The notes under the pieces were generated by a model that worked only from the letters and a program-made list of their open reading frames with translations, was not told the origin of the DNA and did not search any database. Both the position numbers and the translations under genes were made by a program. 64,000 bases of DNA. Source: JAFARE01 sp963777285 (GTDB lineage: Bacteria; Chloroflexota; Dormibacteria; Aeolococcales; Aeolococcaceae). Of this stretch, positions 8,367 through 15,886 are shown in pieces. The DNA lies in contig CAVZPR010000002.1 of the NCBI GenBank assembly GCA_963777285.1, positions 806,001 to 870,000 of the forward strand, given 5' to 3'. Position 1 is the first letter of the stretch, and each line of letters begins with the position of its first letter.

Positions 8367-8900
8367 ATGTCCGAGCTCCGGCCGCGGCAGGATCCCGCCG
8401 AGGCGCAGCGTCCCACGGCCCTCCTCGCCGTCTACAGCTGGGACATGCTCTCTGCCATCGTCGCCATCTTCGAGGCGCTGGCGCCGTTCGCCGGAGGCGT
8501 CGCCGTCGGTCCTCGGACCCTCGCGCTGCCGGTGGTGCTGCAGGTGCTCGGAGCGCTGTCGTCGGCGGCGTACGCGGCGCTGTTGATCATCGTCGCCTCG
8601 CTGCTCACGCGCCGCATGCGCTGGATCCGCCGCGTGCAGATGCTCGCCATGGGAGTCGACATAGCGCTGGTCGCGGTGTCCCTGGCGGCCGCGTTCGCCG
8701 AGGGCACCGCCGACACGGTCGCGCTGCTCGTCGGCATCCTCATCATGCTGTTCGATCTTCTGGCCATCGTCGTCGTGACCGAGCGGCGGATCGCCGCCTG
8801 GTACGTCGAGGACGCGCGGATCCCCCGGTACGTCACCGGAACGCTCGGGTTCTGGGTCGCCAGCAGCGCCGCGCTGATCGTCGTCGACGCGATCAGATGA
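8367..8900 (+). CDS. Four-helix integral membrane protein, unknown function
   Basis: 177 aa with four clear hydrophobic segments at about residues 20-45, 50-77, 88-110 and 118-138, plus a possible fifth at the C-terminus (GFWVASSAALIVVDAI). A basic loop RRMRWIRR lies between the second and third. The ATG follows TATGAT by 6 nt. Its last 8 bp overlap the end of the convergent receiver gene. I see no enzymatic motif and do not recognise the family. Confidence 0.6.
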   Translation: MSELRPRQDPAEAQRPTALLAVYSWDMLSAIVAIFEALAPFAGGVAVGPRTLALPVVLQVLGALSSAAYAALLIIVASLLTRRMRWIRRVQMLAMGVDIALVAVSLAAAFAEGTADTVALLVGILIMLFDLLAIVVVTERRIAAWYVEDARIPRYVTGTLGFWVASSAALIVVDAIR

Positions 8901-9279
8901 GGGTGAGGAGGTCCTCGACGATCTCCACCAGCTCGTCGCCGCGCACAGGCTTGCTCATCACCGCGGCGGCGCCGAGCTGCTGCGCGCGCTCGCGCGTGCC
9001 CACGTCGCCGGGCGGCGTCAGGATGACCACGCCACCCGGCGGGTGCTCGGGTGCGAAGCGGATCGCCTGGAACAGCTCCAGCCCGTCCGTGTCCAGCGTC
9101 GAGTCGAGGATGAGCACGTCAGGCGAGAACGCGGTGAGCTCGGCGCGCACGTGACGAATCGCGCCTGCCCACCGCACCTCGTGGCCGATGCTCCGGAACC
9201 GGTCGATGACCGGCTGCGCCACGCTGGCCTCGTCCTCGGCGAGCAGGATGCGGGCGCGGGCGGGCGGCATCGTGGCCAA
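8893..9279 (-). CDS. Single-domain response regulator (receiver only)
   Basis: 128-aa CheY-like receiver with no output domain. Acidic pocket residue D16, phospho-acceptor D59 (LILDST), T88 and K110 (MSKPV) are all in place, so it should be phosphorylatable. No histidine kinase lies beside it; the nearest in this window is near 63 kb. It could act as a phosphorelay intermediate or by protein contact. It ends tail-to-tail with the membrane protein gene. Confidence 0.87.
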   Translation of the reverse strand: MATMPPARARILLAEDEASVAQPVIDRFRSIGHEVRWAGAIRHVRAELTAFSPDVLILDSTLDTDGLELFQAIRFAPEHPPGGVVILTPPGDVGTRERAQQLGAAAVMSKPVRGDELVEIVEDLLTLI

Positions 9280-9307
9280 TCGTAGCGGCTACACTTTCTC
9301 ACCGGCG

Positions 9308-9916
9308 ATGCCGTTGCCCCTCAACGCCTCTGCAGGCACCCGCCACCCGATGCGCGGACTGCTGCACCGGATGCTGCGCCGTCCTCGCACCGCGCCCGCC
9401 GCCCCCGGCGAGGAGACGTTCGTGCAGCCGCTGCGGCGCGCCGGGGTCGACCCGGACACGCGCACCTACTGGGCGAGGGACGACGCCGATGCGACGGCCG
9501 ACAACCGCTCCCGCATCACGGCCCTGCTCGATGCTCACGAGCGCGGCGTCGCCGGCGGCAGGCCCCGCGGCAACCCCGCGTTCAGCGAGGCGCTCTTCGT
9601 GGAGCTGATGCGCGCGAGGCAGTACCGCCGGGCCTTCGAGCAGCTGAGCGGGGAATGTCGCCGCCTCTGGGGCACCGCCGATGCGTTCGCCGCGGCCCAG
9701 GGGACTGCGCTGCGCAGCCTGGCGGGCGTGCGCGTGAAGGACGTGCGCTTCCTGCCCGAGTGGACCGACTCGCACGCAGGTCGCAGCTACCGTGACGTGG
9801 CCGAGCTCGACGTGGAGTACACGCTGTCCGGGGGAGACGCCCACGCGGTGCTGCCGCGGGTGGTGCACCTGGTCCCCGACGACGGCCAATGGCGTTCGCT
9901 CTGCTACCCGTCCTGA
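9308..9916 (+). CDS. Conserved-looking protein of unknown function
   Basis: 202 aa, starting MPLPLNASAGTRHPMRG. The N-terminal third is basic and Pro/Arg-rich; the centre is helical (FVELMRARQYRRAFEQL); the C-terminal part VRFLPEWTDSHAGRSYRDV...VEYTLSGGDAHAVLPRVVHLV looks like a small beta-sheet domain. The ending resembles NTF2-like/SnoaL-type folds in pattern only. A TACACT -10-like box is at 9290-9295. Divergent from the receiver gene; no family recognised. Confidence 0.5.
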   Translation: MPLPLNASAGTRHPMRGLLHRMLRRPRTAPAAPGEETFVQPLRRAGVDPDTRTYWARDDADATADNRSRITALLDAHERGVAGGRPRGNPAFSEALFVELMRARQYRRAFEQLSGECRRLWGTADAFAAAQGTALRSLAGVRVKDVRFLPEWTDSHAGRSYRDVAELDVEYTLSGGDAHAVLPRVVHLVPDDGQWRSLCYPS

Positions 9917-9955
9917 TGCGACTGCACTGTCACGGTCGGCGCGGCGCCGGCTGGG

Positions 9956-9967
9956 TACAATCCGCTG
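9956..9967 (+). promoter_or_regulatory. -10 box and leaderless start for the 9968 gene
   Basis: TACAAT at 9956-9961, 6 nt (CCGCTG), then GTG at 9968. This spacing leaves no room for a ribosome-binding site and fixes the GTG as the likely start. Confidence 0.55.
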
Positions 9968-10369
9968 GTGAACGCAGCCGCGACGCCGCTCCGTCCTGGG
10001 CCGATGGAGCGGACCTGTCTGGAGATTGCGCACGCTGAGCGTGTCGCGGCTTTTCGCCGGGACCGCGTCTCGCGCGCCCGGCAGCGCGTGCGCGAGTCCG
10101 ACGCGCTGCTCGACCTGATCGAGCACTGCCGCATCAAGGACTGGCGGCTGGTGCCGTCGCCGCTGTGGAGCGCCGTGGTCCGAGCCGTCGGCGCCGTCGA
10201 CCCGGAGCTGCGCGACGAGCTGGGCATCAATCGCGACCCGGATCACGTCGCCAACGTCCTGTTCGCGGCGCAGGAGACGCTGCTGTCGCGGGTCCGCGAG
10301 TCACGCCAGCCGCTCCGGGCCGAGATCATCCCGCTGTTCGGCCGCAGCCTCCAGGAAGCCGCCGGCTGA
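9968..10369 (+). CDS. Small helical protein of unknown function
   Basis: 133 aa from a GTG placed 6 nt after a TACAAT box. Mostly amphipathic helix with many Arg/Ala and the segment DWRLVPSPLWSAVVRAVGAVDPELRDELGI. No signal peptide, membrane span or known motif. Its stop TGA (10367-10369) overlaps the CTG that appears to start the PfkB kinase, so the two are translationally coupled. Function unknown. Confidence 0.55.
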   Translation: MNAAATPLRPGPMERTCLEIAHAERVAAFRRDRVSRARQRVRESDALLDLIEHCRIKDWRLVPSPLWSAVVRAVGAVDPELRDELGINRDPDHVANVLFAAQETLLSRVRESRQPLRAEIIPLFGRSLQEAAG

Positions 10370-11250
10370 CCTGGAGTGTCGCCGTCGCGGGCACCCTGCA
10401 CCGCGACGACGTCACAACCCCGCACGGGCGGCGCATCTCGTACGGCGGATCTGCGGCGTACTTCTCGCTGGCGGCCTCGCGCTTCGCGCCGGTGTTGGTC
10501 AACGGGATCTGCGGGCCCGAGGCGCGCGCCGCCTACGAGGAGATGTTCAGCGGGCTCGCCGTCGATCTTTCGGGGATGGTCAGCGGGAGCGGGCAGACCT
10601 TCACCTGGCACGCGGTCCACGACTTCGAGCGCTGGCGCACCTCGGCGGAGAGCGCCGATCCCGGCTGCGACCCGGAGTGGGCCGCGGAGCTGTCGCCAGG
10701 GTCACGCACCGCGCCGGCGCTCTTAGTCGCCAGCCTCGACCCGGCCAAACAGCTTCGCGCTCTGGAGCAGTCGTCCGCGGCCCTCGTGGCCGGCGACTCG
10801 ATGACGGCTTTCATCGATGGCGCCCGCGACGCAGTGGTCGACGTGGCGCAGCGGTGCGACGTGTTCTTCCTCGATGCCCGCGAGCTGCAGCACCTCACGG
10901 GTGGCGACGACTGGCGATCCGCCGCCGCGTCGCTGTGCGGACGGGGACGGCTCCGCGCCGTGGTGGTGAAGCGAGGGCCGCTCGGCGCCGCGTGCGTGAC
11001 CACCTCCGGGATCAGCGAGCGCGCCGCGCGCCCGGTGGCAGAGGTCGTCGATCCCACGGGCGCCGGCGACGCGCTCGCCGGCGGCTTCCTCGGCCACTGC
11101 GCCACGCTCGAGGATGGGTCGATCGACGTGTTCCCGGCGGCGCTCGACGCAGGCATGGGCGCCGCCGCGGCGGCGATCACGTCCTTCGGGGTGGACGACC
11201 TGCTCGTCGCCGCGCGGCGCGAAGGGCGGAGCGCGCGTCAGTCGGGGTGA
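10366..11250 (+). CDS. PfkB-family carbohydrate/nucleoside kinase
   Basis: Ribokinase-fold kinase of about 294 aa. The N-terminal VAVAGTLHRDDVTTPHG and YGGSAAYFSLAASR match the sugar-binding lid region, and VVDPTGAGDALAGGFLG is PfkB signature 2 with the catalytic Asp. No ATG, GTG or TTG lies in frame near the family N-terminus; the only fitting start is CTG at 10366-10368, overlapping the upstream TGA. The substrate is not evident. It lies just before glpX and yvcK, hinting at sugar-phosphate metabolism. Confidence 0.82.
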   Translation: MTWSVAVAGTLHRDDVTTPHGRRISYGGSAAYFSLAASRFAPVLVNGICGPEARAAYEEMFSGLAVDLSGMVSGSGQTFTWHAVHDFERWRTSAESADPGCDPEWAAELSPGSRTAPALLVASLDPAKQLRALEQSSAALVAGDSMTAFIDGARDAVVDVAQRCDVFFLDARELQHLTGGDDWRSAAASLCGRGRLRAVVVKRGPLGAACVTTSGISERAARPVAEVVDPTGAGDALAGGFLGHCATLEDGSIDVFPAALDAGMGAAAAAITSFGVDDLLVAARREGRSARQSG

Positions 11251-11366
11251 GGCGAAGATCGCTCCGGCGGACAGGTCTCGACGCCTTACGGCGTCTCGCC
11301 TTCGGCTCTCGCCGGGGGGACCACCCCGGCTCCGAGACGCCGCCTTTCGCGACCTCGCCTCACCCC
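11244..11366 (+). repeat. Structured intergenic element, copy 1
   Basis: Starts inside the last codons of the PfkB gene. Outer arms GGGGTGAGGCGA (11244-11255) and TCGCCTCACCCC (11355-11366) are perfect reverse complements; an extension CGCGTC (11234-11239)/GACGCG (11373-11378) adds a further stem. Inside lie the shared core ACAGGTCTCGACGCC, hairpin GACGCC-TTAC-GGCGTC (11280-11295), hairpin GCCGGGG-GGACCA-CCCCGGC (11311-11330) and an enclosing GGCGG/CCGCC pair. Same family as 13874-14007 and 60338-60487. No coding capacity. Confidence 0.85.
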
Positions 11367-11438
11367 CATGGCGACGCGATGGTCGGCTCATCGCACCGCT
11401 CGTCGCCGCGGCGAGCAGTGCGCGGCACACCCGCGACG

Positions 11439-11444
11439 TATGAT
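11439..11444 (+). promoter_or_regulatory. Candidate -10 box of glpX
   Basis: TATGAT, 10 nt before the ATG at 11455. It is also the reason not to use the in-frame ATG at 11440, which overlaps the box. Confidence 0.4.
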
Positions 11445-11454
11445 CCCCGCCGCG

Positions 11455-12504
11455 ATGGCCGCGGCAAACATCAGTCGCTCGCGCGAGCTGGGCACGCCGA
11501 TCGACCGCAACCTGGCGCTGGAGCTGGTGCGCGTCACCGAGGGCGCGGCGATGTCGGCGGCGCGGTTCATGGGCCGCAACCAGAAGGAGGCGGCGGACCA
11601 GGCGGCGGTCGACTCGATGCGCCGCAGCCTCAACTTCGTCGACATGGACGGCGTGGTGGTGATCGGCGAGGGGGAGAAGGACGAGGCGCCGATGCTGTTC
11701 ATCGGCGAGCGTGTGGGCAACGGAAGCCCGCCGGAGGTGGACGTCGCCGTCGATCCCATCGACGGCACGCGACTCGTCGCCCGCGGTCTTCCCGGCGGTA
11801 TCGCCACGGTCGCGCTCGCCGAGCGCGGCTCCATGTTTCACACGCACGTTCCGTACATGGAGAAGCTGATCGTCGGACCCGAGGCCGCCGGCGTCATCGA
11901 CATCACCGACAGCGTCGCCGCGAATCTCACGCGCATCGCCCAGGCGGAAGACCGCACCGTCGAGGACCTGACGGTGGTGGTGCTCGACCGCGATCGCCAC
12001 TCGGCCCTGCTGGACGAGATCCGCAGCGCTGGGGCACGCGTCAAGCTGATCATGGACGGTGACGTCGCCGCCGGCGTGATGGCCGCGATGGAGCACCGCA
12101 CCGGCATCGACGTGCTGATGGGAGTCGGCGGCGCGCCCGAGGCGGTGCTCGCTGCCTGCGGCGTGAAGTGCATCGGCGGCGCCATGCAAGCGCGCCTCTG
12201 GCTGCGCGACGACGGCGACCGCGAGATGATGGAGCGGGAGGGCAAGTCGGAGAGCACGGTCTTCGAGCTGCATGACCTGGTCGGCGGGGACAACGTCTTC
12301 TTCGCCGCCACGGGAATCACCGACGGGGAGCTGCTCCAGGGGGTGCGCTTCCTTGGCGACGACCGCTGCCACTCACAGAGCCTGGTGATGCGCTCCTACT
12401 CGGGCACAACCCGCTACATCGAGGCGGAGCACCGCCTCGACAAGCTTCGCCTCCGTCGCGACGAGGCGGAGCGCGCCTTCAGCGGCATCGACGTCGCCCG
12501 CTGA
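11455..12504 (+). CDS. glpX: Fructose-1,6-bisphosphatase class II (GlpX)
   Basis: GlpX hydrolyses fructose 1,6-bisphosphate to fructose 6-phosphate, a gluconeogenic step. 349 aa, full length. Family landmarks: NLALELVRVTEGAAMSAARFMG, GEGEKDEAPM, the metal site DVAVDPIDGTRLVARG and the C-terminal RSYSGTTRYIEAEHRL. The ATG at 11455 (MAAANISRSREL) lies 10 nt after a TATGAT box; an in-frame ATG at 11440 overlaps that box. Follows structured element copy 1 and precedes yvcK. Confidence 0.94.
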   Translation: MAAANISRSRELGTPIDRNLALELVRVTEGAAMSAARFMGRNQKEAADQAAVDSMRRSLNFVDMDGVVVIGEGEKDEAPMLFIGERVGNGSPPEVDVAVDPIDGTRLVARGLPGGIATVALAERGSMFHTHVPYMEKLIVGPEAAGVIDITDSVAANLTRIAQAEDRTVEDLTVVVLDRDRHSALLDEIRSAGARVKLIMDGDVAAGVMAAMEHRTGIDVLMGVGGAPEAVLAACGVKCIGGAMQARLWLRDDGDREMMEREGKSESTVFELHDLVGGDNVFFAATGITDGELLQGVRFLGDDRCHSQSLVMRSYSGTTRYIEAEHRLDKLRLRRDEAERAFSGIDVAR

Positions 12505-12556
12505 GCCCGGCGGCACGGCGCCCGTCTGGACGCGTGGGACAATCGCCGCACCCCAA

Positions 12557-13852
12557 ATGTTGAAGGCCAGATTCAGGCCCAGTCCCAGCCTTGTGCGCTG
12601 GTTCACCCCCGGCCTCCACGTCAAGCGCTGGCTGCTGCTGCTGTTCACCAGCATCGTGATGATCAGCCTCGCGGTCGGCTACCTGCTGCGCGACCTCTAC
12701 AGCGCGAACTACCACTTCCCGGCGTGGGTGGGCAACGTGACCCTGCAGTTCCTGCCCCGCGCCATCCGTGCGCTGATCTTCGCCGTCGCCGGCGTGCTGC
12801 TGCTGCTGCTCGCCTTCTACAAGCTGGGGCAGTCGATCCTGGGCCCCTTCCTCCTGGGGCGCAACAGCGAGCGGGGCCTGGTCGAGCAGCTGTACACGTT
12901 CCGCCTGCTGGCCAAGGGGCCCAAGGTCGTGGCCATCGGCGGCGGCACGGGACTTTCCACGCTGCTGCGCGGCATCAAGAAGTACACGGGCAACATCGTC
13001 GCCATCGTCACGGTTGCGGACGACGGCGGCTCCAGCGGCCGCCTCCGCGACGAGTACCGCGTCCTCCCCCCGGGAGACTTTCGCCAGTGCCTCACCGCGC
13101 TCGCGGAAACCGAGCCGCTGATGACGGAGCTCTTCCAGCACCGCTTCGGCGGTGACGGTTCGCTGAGTGGCCACCCGTTCGGCAACCTCTTCATCATGGC
13201 GATGGCGGAGATCACGGGAGACTTCGAGCACGCCATCCGCGAGTCCGGCCGGGTGCTCGCAGTGCGCGGCCAGATCGTGCCCAGCACGCTTCGCGACGTG
13301 ACGCTCTGCGCCGCCGCAGGTGCTGAGGTGCGCGTCGGCGAGTCGCGCATCCCGCACGGCGAGGAGCGCATCGACCGTGTCTTTCTCGACCCCGGCGACG
13401 CACCGGTCAATCCCGAGGCCGAGACGGCGATCCTCGACGCCGAGCTCATCGTCATCGGGCCGGGCTCGCTGTACACGTCGATCCTGCCCAACCTGCTGGT
13501 CGACGGCATGGTGGAGGTGATGCGCGCCAGCCCGGCGGTGAAGGTGTACGTGTGCAACGTCGCGGGCCAGCCCGGGGAGACGATGGGCTACGCCGTGAGC
13601 GAGCACCTCGACGCCATCGAGGAGCACGTCGGCGGCAACCTCTTCGACTACGTCGTGGTCAACAGCAACCTGACGCCGCCGCTGCCACCCTCAGCGGTCG
13701 AAGCAGGCGTGGCGCGTGTCGTCTTCGACCGCGACCGCGCGTCGCGCAAGCCGGTGCACTTCATCCTCGCCGACGTCGTGTCGACGCGCATCTCGTCGCA
13801 CCACGACCCGGAGAAGCTCGCGCGCGTGATCATGAAGCGAATCTGGAGATGA
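12557..13852 (+). CDS. yvcK: YvcK/CofD-like gluconeogenesis factor with membrane anchor
   Basis: 431 aa. The catalytic-type domain starts near residue 120 with KVVAIGGGTGLSTLLRGIKKY and contains TVADDGGSSGRLR, PPGDFRQCL, GHPFGNLF and GPGSLYTSILPNLLV, all typical of YvcK (UDP-sugar binding, growth on gluconeogenic carbon, cell shape). An extra N-terminal region has two membrane segments at about 26-46 and 70-92, so the domain is probably held at the inner membrane. GACAAT at 12538-12543 is the best -10 candidate. Neighbour glpX supports a role in gluconeogenesis control. Confidence 0.88.
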   Translation: MLKARFRPSPSLVRWFTPGLHVKRWLLLLFTSIVMISLAVGYLLRDLYSANYHFPAWVGNVTLQFLPRAIRALIFAVAGVLLLLLAFYKLGQSILGPFLLGRNSERGLVEQLYTFRLLAKGPKVVAIGGGTGLSTLLRGIKKYTGNIVAIVTVADDGGSSGRLRDEYRVLPPGDFRQCLTALAETEPLMTELFQHRFGGDGSLSGHPFGNLFIMAMAEITGDFEHAIRESGRVLAVRGQIVPSTLRDVTLCAAAGAEVRVGESRIPHGEERIDRVFLDPGDAPVNPEAETAILDAELIVIGPGSLYTSILPNLLVDGMVEVMRASPAVKVYVCNVAGQPGETMGYAVSEHLDAIEEHVGGNLFDYVVVNSNLTPPLPPSAVEAGVARVVFDRDRASRKPVHFILADVVSTRISSHHDPEKLARVIMKRIWR

Positions 13853-13873
13853 GCTCAGTCGGGGGCTAAGTGA

Positions 13874-14007
13874 GTCTCGGTGTTGGAGTGAGGCCGCTAC
13901 TGGGGACAGGTCTCGACGCCTGGCGGCGTCTCGCCTTCCGCCTCGCCGGGGGGACCACCCCGGCTGCGACAGGCCCCCTGACGCGGCCTCACGTCCACCA
14001 CCGAGAC
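13874..14007 (+). repeat. Structured intergenic element, copy 2
   Basis: Begins 21 nt after the yvcK stop, between yvcK and the convergent enoyl-CoA hydratase. Outer arms GTCTCGGTG (13874-13882)/CACCGAGAC (13999-14007) and GTGAGGCCGC (13888-13897)/GCGGCCTCAC (13983-13992) are perfect complements. The core matches copy 1: hairpin GACGCC-TGGC-GGCGTC (13915-13930) and hairpin GCCGGGG-GGACCA-CCCCGGC (13945-13964). The enclosing pair is GGGG/CCCC where copy 1 has GGCGG/CCGCC. Confidence 0.85.
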
Positions 14008-14047
14008 ACGCGCAGCGCCACCGCTTCGCAGCGGTGTCCCGCGCGCG

Positions 14048-14845
14048 TCACTCACCGTGGCGGCCTTCGCCCTGCATGAAGCGGCGCGCGCCGGCGGCGG
14101 TCTCGCCCGACGCGATGACGTCGAGGCCGCGACGCGTCTCGTTGCGCAGCGCCGCGTCGGTGTCAAGTGACCACTGCTCGTATACCGACATGCGGTCGGA
14201 GCGCATGCACGTCTGCGGCAGCGTGCTCAGATGATGCGCCAGCGCGAGCGCCTCGGCGAGCGCGGCACCCGTGGGTACGACGCGGTCCACCAGTCCCATG
14301 GACAGTGCCTCCGCGGCGCCGACCGCGCGGCCGGTGAGGATCAGGTCGAGCGCGCGCCCCTGACCCACGAGCCGCGGCAGGCGGATGGTGCCGCCGTCCA
14401 TGAGTGGCACGCCGAACCTGCGGCAGAACACGCCGAGCACCGCACCCTCGGCGGCCACGCGCAGGTCGCACCACAGCGCGAGCTCCAGGCCTCCTGCCAC
14501 CGCGTGACCCTCGACCGCCGCGATGACGGGCTTGCTCATCGTCATGCGCGACACACCCAGGGGAGCGTCGCCGTCGAGCGACGTGTGCGGCGACCGCGCA
14601 CCGCCGATGCTGGTGAGGTCGGCGCCCGAGCAGAAGGTGCCGCCCTCACCGGTGAGGACCGCCACCCGCGCGTCGCCGTCGCTGTCGAACTCGTGAAACG
14701 CTGTGGCCAGGGCCGCCGCCGTCGGACCGTCGACAGCGTTGCGCACCGCCGGCCGGTCGATCGTGACCACGACCACGGCGCCGTCTCGCGTCACCGCCAC
14801 GCCGCCGGGCGTCATGTTTCGACCACCCGACGTCGCAGGCGACAT
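14048..14845 (-). CDS. Enoyl-CoA hydratase/isomerase family protein
   Basis: Crotonase-fold protein, 265 aa. Oxyanion-hole motifs TFCSGADLTSIGG and AAVEGHAVAGGLELALWCDLRVAA are clear. The catalytic glutamates of true hydratases are not obvious: the first expected site reads AVAGGLELA and the second reads GVPLMDGGTIRLPRLVG, with Asp in place of Glu. It may act on another acyl-CoA. The start abuts the stop of the FemX-like gene (no gap), so it ends the minus-strand operon from 16872. Confidence 0.83.
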   Translation of the reverse strand: MSPATSGGRNMTPGGVAVTRDGAVVVVTIDRPAVRNAVDGPTAAALATAFHEFDSDGDARVAVLTGEGGTFCSGADLTSIGGARSPHTSLDGDAPLGVSRMTMSKPVIAAVEGHAVAGGLELALWCDLRVAAEGAVLGVFCRRFGVPLMDGGTIRLPRLVGQGRALDLILTGRAVGAAEALSMGLVDRVVPTGAALAEALALAHHLSTLPQTCMRSDRMSVYEQWSLDTDAALRNETRRGLDVIASGETAAGARRFMQGEGRHGE

Positions 14846-15886
14846 TCAGTACAGCAGGTCATGGCGCACGCGATATGCCCACTGGTGCGCCGCTCGCTCC
14901 AGGACCTTGTCCCAGACGGCGTGGCGCAGCGGGTCGAGCACGAGGTCCCAGGTGCCCACGAACTCGGTGATGGTGTCGCTGAAACCGGACTTGAAACGGT
15001 AGAGGCCGTAGAGAGGGTGCTGCTCGTGCAGCTGGGCACGCGGTGGCACCGCCACCAGGTCGTACGCCGCGACACCGCGGGCGCGCAGCCAGCGCATCGC
15101 CTCCCACTGCAGCAGGTGCGGCGCCATGACCTGCGCGTGCTCTTTGCGCGAGCCGCCGTCCTTGTACCAGGCCTTGCGTCCGAGGTGGGTCACGAACACC
15201 CCGGCCAGCACCGATCCCTGCCACGTGGCGAAGAGCAGCTGTCCCTGACCGGTGGCGGCCTGCAGCTGCCAGTAGCGGCGGAAGTACTCCTTGGGACGAA
15301 GGATGAAACCCGCGCGGTCGCGCGTCGCGCCCATCAGCTCGTACATGGTGGAGACGTTGGCGTCGCTGGCCGGGACCGGCCGCACCTCGACTCCATGGCG
15401 TGCGGCGAGGCGGATGTTGTACCGCGTCTTCGGCTTGAAGGACGCCAGCAGCGTGTCCTCGTCGGGCGTCAGATCGACCACGATCGTGGCGCGGGTGATC
15501 TGCACGTCGTGGCGCGACTTGGCGAGCCCCAGGCGGCGCAACGCCTGCACCGTCTCAGCATCCTCCTCGAGCTCGGGTTCGAGCTTCACCGCGAATGGAC
15601 CGCGGCGCATGCGCAGGTGGTCGATCAGCGGCGTCAGCTGCGCCGCCGTGGACACACCCGGACCCTTGGGGATGTACCAGAGCTCGCCGAATGCCACGGT
15701 GCGGCGGCTCAGCACCAGCGTGGCCACGCGCCGCCCGTCGATGTCGTCGAGCACGTACAGCGGTCGCCAGCCGTACGCGCGCTTGAACTCACCCCACGCG
15801 CGCGTCTGCAGGATCTGTCCGCCGTCAGGGTTCGCCACGACCAGCTCGTCCCACGACGTGATCTCCGCCGCCGTGGCGTCCCTCAT
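14846..15886 (-). CDS. FemABX-like aminoacyl/peptidyl transferase 1
   Basis: 346 aa. The ATG at 15884-15886 (MRDATAAEITSWDELV) was chosen because it fits the family N-terminus and overlaps the upstream FemX-like stop by 4 nt. FemX-type landmarks: GGQILQTRAWGEFKRAYGWRP, LWYIPKGPG, SFKPKTRYNIRLAARHGVEV, HLLQWEAMRWLRARGVAAYDL and the C-terminal LYRFKSGFSDTITEFVGTWDLV. These enzymes add amino acids from aminoacyl-tRNA to peptidoglycan precursors at the membrane face. Tandem with a second copy, suggesting a bridge of two or more residues. Confidence 0.85.
   Translation of the reverse strand: MRDATAAEITSWDELVVANPDGGQILQTRAWGEFKRAYGWRPLYVLDDIDGRRVATLVLSRRTVAFGELWYIPKGPGVSTAAQLTPLIDHLRMRRGPFAVKLEPELEEDAETVQALRRLGLAKSRHDVQITRATIVVDLTPDEDTLLASFKPKTRYNIRLAARHGVEVRPVPASDANVSTMYELMGATRDRAGFILRPKEYFRRYWQLQAATGQGQLLFATWQGSVLAGVFVTHLGRKAWYKDGGSRKEHAQVMAPHLLQWEAMRWLRARGVAAYDLVAVPPRAQLHEQHPLYGLYRFKSGFSDTITEFVGTWDLVLDPLRHAVWDKVLERAAHQWAYRVRHDLLY

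Noticed and set aside
11244..11366. Insertion sequence or classical MITE
   Set aside because: No transposase, no constant terminal inverted repeats across the three copies and no visible target-site duplication.
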